From NCBI GenBank assembly GCA_017461865.1, contig JAFTVQ010000007.1:1-48012 (forward strand): a stretch of DNA of 48,012 nt. Direction: 5' to 3'. Each line of letters starts with the position of its first letter. Within the stretch, counting starts at the first letter, position 1. The notes beneath the pieces were generated by a model, which worked only from the letters and a program-made list of their open reading frames with translations, made no database searches and had not been told where the DNA came from. Below, in pieces: positions 1 to 6,936 of the stretch. Origin of the DNA: Lachnospiraceae bacterium. Lineage in GTDB: Bacteria > Bacillota > Clostridia > Lachnospirales > Lachnospiraceae. The translations under genes were made by a program, and so were the position numbers.

Positions 1-366
1 GAACTTGCAGAGGAAGACCTGCTTATCGAGATGAGTCAGAAGGAAGGGTATATGTCAGAAGCAGACAATACAGTGACCGTTGTTCTTGACACCAATCTGA
101 GCGAAGAACTCATCGAGGAAGGTTTCGTATACGAAATTATCAGCAAGGTACAGACGATGCGTAAAGATTCCGGATTTGAAGTGATGGATCACATCAAAGT
201 AGGTATCAGCGGCAACGAAAAAGTTGCAAAGATAGCAACGGCCAACAAAGATGTTATCTGCGGAAAGGTACTTGCAGATGAATTGGCAACAGAGGTAGCC
301 TTTGCTAACAGCAAGGAATGGAATGTAAACGGCGAAAAAGTTACGATTTCTGTAGAAAAAGAGTAG
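1..366 (+). CDS. ileS: Isoleucyl-tRNA synthetase, C-terminal fragment (5' end outside window)
   Basis: The reading frame is open from base 1 to a TAG at 364-366, giving the last 121 residues of a longer protein. The segment around ELIEEGFVYEIISKVQTMRK matches the anticodon-binding/C-terminal region of isoleucyl-tRNA synthetase, which charges tRNA-Ile in the cytoplasm. An ATG at 31 is internal and not a start. The downstream membrane gene begins only 5 bases after the stop, so read-through transcription is likely. The catalytic domain, the editing domain and any upstream T-box leader lie outside the window. Confidence 0.88.
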   Translation, partial: ELAEEDLLIEMSQKEGYMSEADNTVTVVLDTNLSEELIEEGFVYEIISKVQTMRKDSGFEVMDHIKVGISGNEKVAKIATANKDVICGKVLADELATEVAFANSKEWNVNGEKVTISVEKE

Positions 367-371
367 TAAAA

Positions 372-1184
372 ATGGCAATCAAGAAAATAAAGTCCAATTT
401 ACTTTATATTGTAATTTGTGTTTGTTATATAGCTTTCCTCTGTCTGGAAAAGACAGGGGAGGGCTATGGCAATACATATTTGATTTTGAGAAATATATTG
501 GTCTCTGTGTGGGCGTTGTTTTTTATGTTGGCTGGCAATATGTTATTTGACGACTATAATGGAGATTTAAAACAATATTATTTAAAGAAAAGTGTATGTA
601 AATACATATTACCTTTTGTTTTGGCATCCTTAGGAATGCTTATTTCAAAGATAGGATTTTCTGTTTCTTTTGGCTTTGCAAAAGATTTTATTAAAAATTT
701 CATATCCGGTACTATATGCGAGGATTACTGGATTTGCTATGAAGTCATAGGAATGTATTTGATTGCGCCCTTTTTTAAACGATTAACAGATGGACTAAAC
801 GATAAGGAAAAAAGATGGTTTCTTTTTACTATTGTGTTTTATTTTGCATTGTTTTCTTGTGCGGTATGGTTTAGTTTCAAATTTGCGCTGGATGGGTATC
901 CTTTTGCGAATTGGGTTGCCTATGCGGTTAGTGGTTATCTGGTGGTTAATATAGATTGGAAAAAGGCGGAAAAAGTTTGGATTTATGTAGTGGGAATCCT
1001 TTCAGTACTGGTTTCCGCGGCAGAGGTTGTTTTTTGGCCGGGAAGAAATTGGTCGTTGGATAGTTTCAGCCTCACAAGGATCTTGATGTGTTTAGCCATT
1101 ATGTTGTGGGGATATCGAAAAAGTAAGACAATCTATATCGTATATCTGGTTATTTTGTTGGCACCTTTTTTAGGTTGTTGTTGA
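372..1184 (+). CDS. Acyltransferase-3-like membrane protein, degenerate copy
   Basis: This 270-residue polytopic membrane protein aligns by eye with the next gene: the shared pattern includes FFML(A/S)G followed by a YDGN or YNGD stretch, a GYPF segment and SRILMCLAI or TRILMCLAI. The acyltransferase-3 (OafA/WecH) family acylates sugars or peptides at the membrane. This copy lacks the N-terminal Arg and His pair of its neighbour (RIIACLAVIVHH) and stops before the last two membrane segments. It is therefore probably inactive as an acyltransferase or has been repurposed. The start is taken at ATG 372, right after ileS; the upstream in-frame ATG at 318 lies inside ileS. No strong ribosome binding site is visible. 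Base composition is visibly AT-rich. Confidence 0.6.
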   Translation: MAIKKIKSNLLYIVICVCYIAFLCLEKTGEGYGNTYLILRNILVSVWALFFMLAGNMLFDDYNGDLKQYYLKKSVCKYILPFVLASLGMLISKIGFSVSFGFAKDFIKNFISGTICEDYWICYEVIGMYLIAPFFKRLTDGLNDKEKRWFLFTIVFYFALFSCAVWFSFKFALDGYPFANWVAYAVSGYLVVNIDWKKAEKVWIYVVGILSVLVSAAEVVFWPGRNWSLDSFSLTRILMCLAIMLWGYRKSKTIYIVYLVILLAPFLGCC

Positions 1185-1209
1185 TAGTGGTATGTAAGAG
1201 TGGTTATAG

Positions 1210-2241
1210 ATGAAAAGTAAAGAAAATTATTTATATTCTTATGCCCTGCTGAGAATTATTGCCTGTTTGGCAGTTATTGTACATCATGTACATTCACAAG
1301 TCTATTTTGATGTATCATCAAAAGATTTTGCAGCGTTAGTGAACAATTTATTAATGTGTAATAATGGTCTGTTTTTTATGTTGAGCGGCAAATTTGCACT
1401 GGAAAACTATGATGGCAATATTAAAAAGTATTATAAGAAAAAAGCAGTCAGTATTTTACTTCCTTATGTGGCGTTTTCGTTTTTTTATTATATAAGGTAC
1501 CAAGGTTTTGTGTTTGCAGGTAGTTGGCTGAGAGATTTTTTTGTGGCATTTATGAGCAATCAAATTGTTGATTATCTATGGTTTATCCCTACTTTGATAG
1601 GATTTTATCTTGTTGCTCCGTTTTTTGCGATTATGCTGAGAGTATTGACAGAAAAAGAGAAAAATGCACTTGTGTTTATTTTGATTGCTGTTATAGGTAT
1701 TGTAAATATCGGTCAGATAAGCGGAGAGAAGATTTTGACTTCGGGATATCCTTTTATTGGTTATATCACATATTGTTTATTGGGCTATTTGGCTGATAAT
1801 TGTGAAATAAAAAAATATAAAAAATTGGTAATAGGTGTAGGATTCTTATGCGTGTTTGTTTCGAGTTACGAATACGCAATGCAGTTAAATCCGGCAATTT
1901 ATGATTTTTGTGTGTCGAGAATCCTGATGTGTTTGGCAATTTTTTATTTCATTACAACATATAGTGAAAAAATTGTTTATTTTTGTAAAAAGCAGATAAA
2001 ATTTGTCAGTAAATATACGTTTTATATTTATTTGTTCCATCGTTTAGGGCAAGAAATTACCTTTTCTTGGGCAAATAGTATAGCTAACTTTGAAAACAGG
2101 GGATTATATTGTGTAATTTATAGTTTCCTTGTATTTGTGTGGTCCCTAGTGGCGGCTGTAATTTTTGAAACGATTCTTTCTTTTTTAAGGAAGATATTGT
2201 ATAATACCACGTGGAAAAATCACGTACACAGAAAATGCTAA
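1210..2241 (+). CDS. Acyltransferase 3 family membrane protein
   Basis: This 343-residue protein has about ten hydrophobic segments and an N-terminal RIIACLAVIVHHVHS motif, with Arg15 and His25/His26 at the position of the conserved catalytic Arg/His of the acyltransferase-3 family. The C-terminal YTFYIYLFHRLG segment is also typical. Such enzymes usually O-acetylate or succinylate surface polysaccharide or other cell-wall sugars. The substrate cannot be read from sequence. The gene follows a degenerate paralogue by 25 bases and precedes glgP by 19 bases. The AT-rich composition contrasts with ileS and glgP and suggests acquisition as a pair. Confidence 0.75.
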   Translation: MKSKENYLYSYALLRIIACLAVIVHHVHSQVYFDVSSKDFAALVNNLLMCNNGLFFMLSGKFALENYDGNIKKYYKKKAVSILLPYVAFSFFYYIRYQGFVFAGSWLRDFFVAFMSNQIVDYLWFIPTLIGFYLVAPFFAIMLRVLTEKEKNALVFILIAVIGIVNIGQISGEKILTSGYPFIGYITYCLLGYLADNCEIKKYKKLVIGVGFLCVFVSSYEYAMQLNPAIYDFCVSRILMCLAIFYFITTYSEKIVYFCKKQIKFVSKYTFYIYLFHRLGQEITFSWANSIANFENRGLYCVIYSFLVFVWSLVAAVIFETILSFLRKILYNTTWKNHVHRKC

Positions 2242-2260
2242 AAAAATGAGGAGAAAAAAC

Positions 2261-4777
2261 ATGGCAACAAAGAAAAGTACAGTTCCGGTTTCACCTACAT
2301 TCGATAAAGAGCTCTTTAAAAGAAGCGTTCTTTACAATGTGAGAACTTTATACCGCAAGACGTTGGAAGAGGCTACACCACAGCAGATTTTCCAGGCAGT
2401 TTCCTATGCGGTAAAAGATCAGATTGTTGAAAACTGGATGGAAACACAGAAACAGTATGAGAAAAAAGATGTAAAAACAGTTTACTATTTATCTATGGAG
2501 TTCTTGATGGGACGTGCTCTCGGAAACAACCTGATTAATATGCAGGCGTTTGCGCAGGCAAAAGAAGCTTTGGAAGAACTCGGTGTTGATATCAATATGG
2601 TAGAAGATCAGGAGCCGGATGCAGCGCTCGGTAACGGCGGTCTCGGAAGACTTGCTGCCTGTTTCCTTGATTCTCTTGCATCTCTCGGTTATGCAGCATA
2701 CGGTTGTGGTATCCGTTACCGCTACGGTATGTTCAAACAGGAAATCAGAGATGGTTATCAGGTAGAAGTACCGGATAACTGGTTAGCAGATGGCAACCCA
2801 TTTGAGCTTCGTCGGCCGGAATATGCAAAAGAAGTTAAATTCGGCGGATACGTTTCTATTTACCAGGACGAAAACGGACGTAACAACTTCCGTCAGGAAG
2901 GTTACCAGTCAGTAACTGCTATTCCTTACGATGTTCCGATTGTAGGTTACGGTAACAATATCGTAAATACACTCCGTATCTGGGATGCGCAGCCGGTACA
3001 GTGCTTCCAGCTGGATTCTTTCGATAAGGGTGATTACCAGAAGGCAGTTGAGCAGGAAAACCTTGCCCGCAATATCGTAGAAGTTCTCTATCCGAACGAC
3101 AACCACTATGCAGGTAAAGAGCTTCGTTTGAAACAGCAGTATTTCTTCATTTCTGCATCTGTTCAGGAAGCAGTTGCAAAATACATGAGAAATCATGATG
3201 ACATCCGTAAGTTCCATGAAAAAGTTACTTTCCAGCTCAACGATACACATCCGACCGTTGCAGTTGCAGAGCTTATGAGAATTCTCATGGACGAATATTA
3301 TTTGACATGGGATGAAGCATGGGAAGTTACAACAAAGACTTGTGCTTATACAAACCACACAATCATGGCAGAAGCACTTGAAAAATGGCCGATTGAATTG
3401 TTCAGCCGTCTTCTTCCTCGTGTATATCAGATTGTGGAAGAGATCAACCGTCGTTTCGTGATGGAAATCGAAGCAAAATATCCTGGAAATCAGGACAAAG
3501 TTCGTAAAATGGCAATTGTTTACGACGGACAGGTTAAGATGGCGCATCTTGCCATTGCAGCCGGCTACAGTGTAAACGGTGTTGCAAGATTACATACAGA
3601 GATCTTAAAAAATCAGGAATTGAAAGATTTCTATGAGATGATGCCTGAGAAGTTCAACAACAAGACAAACGGTATCACACAGCGTCGTTTCTTACTGCAC
3701 GGAAATCCGCTTCTCGCTGATTGGGTAACAGATCACATCGGTGCAGATTGGATTACAAACCTTGCTAAGATTAAGAAACTTGCTGTATATGCAAAAGATG
3801 AGCAGGCTCAGCAGGAGTTCATGAACATCAAATACCAGAACAAGGTACGTCTTGCAGAGTATATCTTAGAGCACAACGGAGTGGAAGTAGATCCGAGATC
3901 TATCTTCGACGTACAGGTTAAGAGATTACATGAGTACAAACGTCAGCTTCTTAACATCCTTCACGTTATGTACTTATATAATGAAATCAAAGAGCATCCG
4001 GAAATGGAATTCTATCCTAGAACATTCATCTTCGGTGCAAAGGCAGCAGCCGGATACAAGAACGCGAAGCTTACAATCAAGCTCATTAACGCAGTAGCAG
4101 ATGTGATTAACAACGACGAGTCCATCGACGGAAAACTCAAAGTTGTCTTCATTGAAAACTACCGTGTATCCAATGCAGAGCTTATCTTTGCAGCAGCTGA
4201 TGTTTCCGAGCAGATTTCTACTGCATCCAAGGAAGCTTCCGGTACAGGTAACATGAAGTTCATGTTAAACGGTGCCCTTACCATCGGTACTATGGACGGA
4301 GCTAACGTTGAGATCGTGGAAGAAGTAGGTGGCGAGAATGCATTTATCTTCGGTCTGTCATCTGATGAAGTTATTAACTTCGAGCAGAACGGCGGATACG
4401 ATCCGATGGAAATTTTCAACAACGATCCGGATGTCCGCAAAGTGCTTATGCAGCTGATTAACGGAACTTATTCACCGGAAAATCCGGAACTGTTCCGCGA
4501 CCTTTACAACTCACTGCTTAACACACTCAGCACATCCAAGGCTGACACATACTTTATCTTAAAAGACTTCAAAGCTTATGCAGCAGCTCAGAAGAAAGTG
4601 GAAGAAGCTTACAAAGATGAAGCAGGCTGGGCAAAGAGTGCAATCCTTAACGTTGCATGCTCAGGTAAATTTACATCTGACAGAACTATTCAGGAATATG
4701 TCGATGAAATCTGGAAGCTTGAAAAAGTGACTCTTCCGAAAAAGAGAGTGGCTAAGAAGGCAGCAGAAGAGAAGTAA
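2261..4777 (+). CDS. glgP: Glycogen/maltodextrin phosphorylase
   Basis: This 838-residue cytoplasmic enzyme releases glucose-1-phosphate from alpha-1,4-glucans by phosphorolysis with pyridoxal phosphate. The family signature EASGTGNMKFMLNGALTIGT is complete and puts the PLP lysine at residue 666. The N-terminal YLSMEFLMGRALGNNL and NGGLGRLAACFLDS motifs and the length are normal. ATG 2261 is chosen because GAGGAG at 2248-2253 is ideally spaced; an in-frame ATG at 2246 would place this site inside the gene. The gene ends in a strong hairpin terminator. Codon use is that of a well-expressed core gene, unlike the two preceding genes. Confidence 0.96.
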   Translation: MATKKSTVPVSPTFDKELFKRSVLYNVRTLYRKTLEEATPQQIFQAVSYAVKDQIVENWMETQKQYEKKDVKTVYYLSMEFLMGRALGNNLINMQAFAQAKEALEELGVDINMVEDQEPDAALGNGGLGRLAACFLDSLASLGYAAYGCGIRYRYGMFKQEIRDGYQVEVPDNWLADGNPFELRRPEYAKEVKFGGYVSIYQDENGRNNFRQEGYQSVTAIPYDVPIVGYGNNIVNTLRIWDAQPVQCFQLDSFDKGDYQKAVEQENLARNIVEVLYPNDNHYAGKELRLKQQYFFISASVQEAVAKYMRNHDDIRKFHEKVTFQLNDTHPTVAVAELMRILMDEYYLTWDEAWEVTTKTCAYTNHTIMAEALEKWPIELFSRLLPRVYQIVEEINRRFVMEIEAKYPGNQDKVRKMAIVYDGQVKMAHLAIAAGYSVNGVARLHTEILKNQELKDFYEMMPEKFNNKTNGITQRRFLLHGNPLLADWVTDHIGADWITNLAKIKKLAVYAKDEQAQQEFMNIKYQNKVRLAEYILEHNGVEVDPRSIFDVQVKRLHEYKRQLLNILHVMYLYNEIKEHPEMEFYPRTFIFGAKAAAGYKNAKLTIKLINAVADVINNDESIDGKLKVVFIENYRVSNAELIFAAADVSEQISTASKEASGTGNMKFMLNGALTIGTMDGANVEIVEEVGGENAFIFGLSSDEVINFEQNGGYDPMEIFNNDPDVRKVLMQLINGTYSPENPELFRDLYNSLLNTLSTSKADTYFILKDFKAYAAAQKKVEEAYKDEAGWAKSAILNVACSGKFTSDRTIQEYVDEIWKLEKVTLPKKRVAKKAAEEK

Positions 4778-4791
4778 AAGAATAAAATAAA

Positions 4792-4866
4792 AGAGAACCT
4801 GATATTTTTTCTTCGGATCACTTGCGTTTTCAACGTTCCTCAATAAAAAATGTCAGGTTCTTTTTC
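4792..4866 (+). terminator. Terminator after glgP
   Basis: The arm AGAACCTGATATTTTTT pairs with AAAAAATGTCAGGTTCT with one wobble pair and is followed by a T run. A small inner CGTT/AACG hairpin lies in the loop. Confidence 0.8.
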
Positions 4867-4898
4867 TGTTATTTTTCGAGGGCGGTCAGTTAAAACTC

Positions 4899-4944
4899 CA
4901 TTCTACGTATATTCTTGTTTTTTTAAAGAAAACAGAGTAGAATG
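4899..4944. promoter_or_regulatory. Inverted repeat around the promoter of the RyR-domain gene
   Basis: CATTCTAC at 4899-4906 is repeated in inverted form as GTAGAATG at 4937-4944, separated by 30 bases. The right half contains the predicted -10 element (TAGAAT). This layout fits an operator for a dimeric repressor. It lies upstream of the expected transcription start, so an RNA hairpin role is less likely. The regulator is unknown. Confidence 0.4.
4915..4943 (+). promoter_or_regulatory. Predicted sigma-A promoter for the RyR-domain gene
   Basis: TTGTTT at 4915-4920 and TAGAAT at 4938-4943 are separated by 17 bases. The GTG start with an AGAGGTG ribosome binding site lies about 40 bases downstream. 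Confidence 0.5.
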
Positions 4945-4980
4945 AAAAGCAGATGTGAAAAAATAAAAGAGGTGTAAGCA

Positions 4981-6867
4981 GTGGCTGACGGTATACAGAT
5001 TATTTTATGTGCGCTGGCTATTTTCTTTGTTTTGATTATTACCATATCCAAGAAAAAGCAAAGTAGATTTTCGGGTATTATTATAGGCCTGTCCGCAGTG
5101 GTTTCCGGTATAGGTGGTTTTATAATATACGGACTGGCCTATGCCCAGCTGGGTGACGGCATTTTTATGGGTGTGATAAATACTATGTTTGCAACCATAG
5201 AGATGTTTCTGATGGACAACCGGTTTTCTGAGATTCAGGATACGGTATTGATGCAGAGACAATATATGGTTGTGCTTTTCTGGTGCGTACATTTTCTGGC
5301 GTTGTACACATCCAGTAATGCCATCCTGTCTGTTTTGGGTACACCGATACTGAATGTGATTCGTTTGTGGACCGGAAAGCTCAAAAAAGAGATTGTAGTT
5401 ATTTACGGTGTCAATGAGGATGCGCTGTTTTTGGCAAACGAGTTAGCGTCAGGGAATAAAAGGTCTATATTTTTTGTTGATCATGATGCATCGGCGGCGA
5501 TGGAAGGCAGAATGAATGAAATAGGATGTCTGTTTTTTTCGAGTGAAGATGCCAATGGGGCGGGAGTAAAGTTTCTTAAGACGATTGGTGTCAGCAAAAG
5601 AAAAAATATTACATTATATGCGCTTTCTGACGATCAATCGGACAATTTCGGCTACGTGCTGAAAATGAAAGAAAGTCTGGAACAGATGGAGATTCCGCCG
5701 GACCGGACGGCAGTGACCCTGATTGAAAATATGGAAATGCCGTATGGATTTGCGATTCAAAACAGTCCGGAGGGTTACGGATTCGGAAGTGTGATGATAG
5801 TGGATCGTGCATATTTGGTTGCACATGTTCTGGTTAACAGTTACCCGCCGTGTGATTATGTGCAGTTTGACACAACCATGGCCAAGGCAACAGACGGAGA
5901 GTGTTTTACTGCAGTTATTATCGGTTTCGGCAAAATCGGGCAGGCGATACTCAAGAATTTGGTGATTAACGGACAGTTTGAAAATTGTGAGTTTAAAGTA
6001 GTTGTATTTGATCCGAATAACGAAACCGTGTCCGGGTACATATCTCAAAACAATAAAAGCATGATGGAACAGTATGACATCGTACTGAAGGCGGAAAGTG
6101 CCCAGTCAAAGGGATTTTATCAGTATTTGGAGAAAAATGCCGGTTCGATTAAATATATCACTGTCTGTACCGGTGATGAAAACAGAAATAATGAGATTGC
6201 GCAGGAACTTCAAAGTACTCTTGCGCGCATGAACGCAGACGCGTCGGTATTCCGGTGTTCTTATGAAGGTATTATTTATGAACACATGGGAAGAGACGGA
6301 AAGTTTGTGCATGAAGACACAAAGATTTATAAGCCGGAGTGTTTGGATATCCGATTGGCGGATAAGAGGGCTATGAAGCTTAATCATATGTATTTCGGTG
6401 GGTATTCGGAGATTGCCGACTGGAACCGCACAGGATTTATTGAGCGAATGAGCTGCAGAGCATCGGCTAATTTTTCCAAAGCATTTTTAAAGATGATCGG
6501 ATTGACGGAAAAAGATGTGAAGGAAGGCGGAAAATGGGAGCAATTGACAGATACTCAAATCGAAAATTTGTCAAGAACGGAACATTTGCGATGGTGTGCC
6601 TTTTATTATGCGAACGGTTACCGTCAAATGCCGATGGAAATGTTTCTTCAGAGATGTAAGGCTTACACGGAAGAAAAGAAAAAACACGGAACAAGTCAGA
6701 TTAAAATCCAGAAAGATATCAGCGAACGTATGCATATATGTCTGGTCGGATGGGACGAATTGGATATGCTTACGAAACGGTACCGAGAGATTACCGGCGA
6801 TATGAATAAAGATTATAAACTGGATGACACCAATAATGTTATGATGCTTCCGGAATTATTGATTTAG
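4981..6867 (+). CDS. Membrane protein with dual Rossmann (TrkA-N/RCK-like) domains and C-terminal RyR domain
   Basis: The 628-residue product has three to four membrane segments in residues 5-120. A first nucleotide-binding-like strand-loop follows at 137-148 (EIVVIYGVNEDA), then a second, complete glycine motif GFGKIG at 315-320. The C-terminus has the hallmarks of a bacterial ryanodine-receptor (RyR) domain: LSRTEHLRWCAF at 530-541, MHICLVGWDEL at 584-594, and a final D-rich plus LPELL segment. RCK-type domains gate ion channels in response to NAD(H) or ions, so this may be a ligand-gated membrane effector or sensor; that is inference. The GTG start at 4981 is supported by AGAGGTG at 4968-4974. 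The following TIR gene is 69 bases away on the same strand and has its own promoter. No canonical K+ selectivity-filter motif was recognised. Confidence 0.75.
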   Translation: MADGIQIILCALAIFFVLIITISKKKQSRFSGIIIGLSAVVSGIGGFIIYGLAYAQLGDGIFMGVINTMFATIEMFLMDNRFSEIQDTVLMQRQYMVVLFWCVHFLALYTSSNAILSVLGTPILNVIRLWTGKLKKEIVVIYGVNEDALFLANELASGNKRSIFFVDHDASAAMEGRMNEIGCLFFSSEDANGAGVKFLKTIGVSKRKNITLYALSDDQSDNFGYVLKMKESLEQMEIPPDRTAVTLIENMEMPYGFAIQNSPEGYGFGSVMIVDRAYLVAHVLVNSYPPCDYVQFDTTMAKATDGECFTAVIIGFGKIGQAILKNLVINGQFENCEFKVVVFDPNNETVSGYISQNNKSMMEQYDIVLKAESAQSKGFYQYLEKNAGSIKYITVCTGDENRNNEIAQELQSTLARMNADASVFRCSYEGIIYEHMGRDGKFVHEDTKIYKPECLDIRLADKRAMKLNHMYFGGYSEIADWNRTGFIERMSCRASANFSKAFLKMIGLTEKDVKEGGKWEQLTDTQIENLSRTEHLRWCAFYYANGYRQMPMEMFLQRCKAYTEEKKKHGTSQIKIQKDISERMHICLVGWDELDMLTKRYREITGDMNKDYKLDDTNNVMMLPELLI

Positions 6868-6895
6868 TTGAAAAAAATATCGAAAGAGATATAAT
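6868..6895 (+). promoter_or_regulatory. Predicted sigma-A promoter for the TIR-Sel1 gene
   Basis: TTGAAA at 6868-6873 and a perfect TATAAT at 6890-6895 are separated by 16 bases. The element starts immediately after the stop codon of the RyR-domain gene, so the TIR gene can be expressed separately. Confidence 0.65.
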
Positions 6896-6936
6896 TAAAA
6901 AGGGATACAAAAGAAAAAGTTAAAGGAGAACAAAAG

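Noticed and set aside
2200..2214. TATAAT followed by the palindrome CCACGTGG as a glgP promoter and operator
   Set aside because: No -35-like hexamer lies 16-18 bases upstream, and it is inside the acyltransferase reading frame; a chance match is likely.
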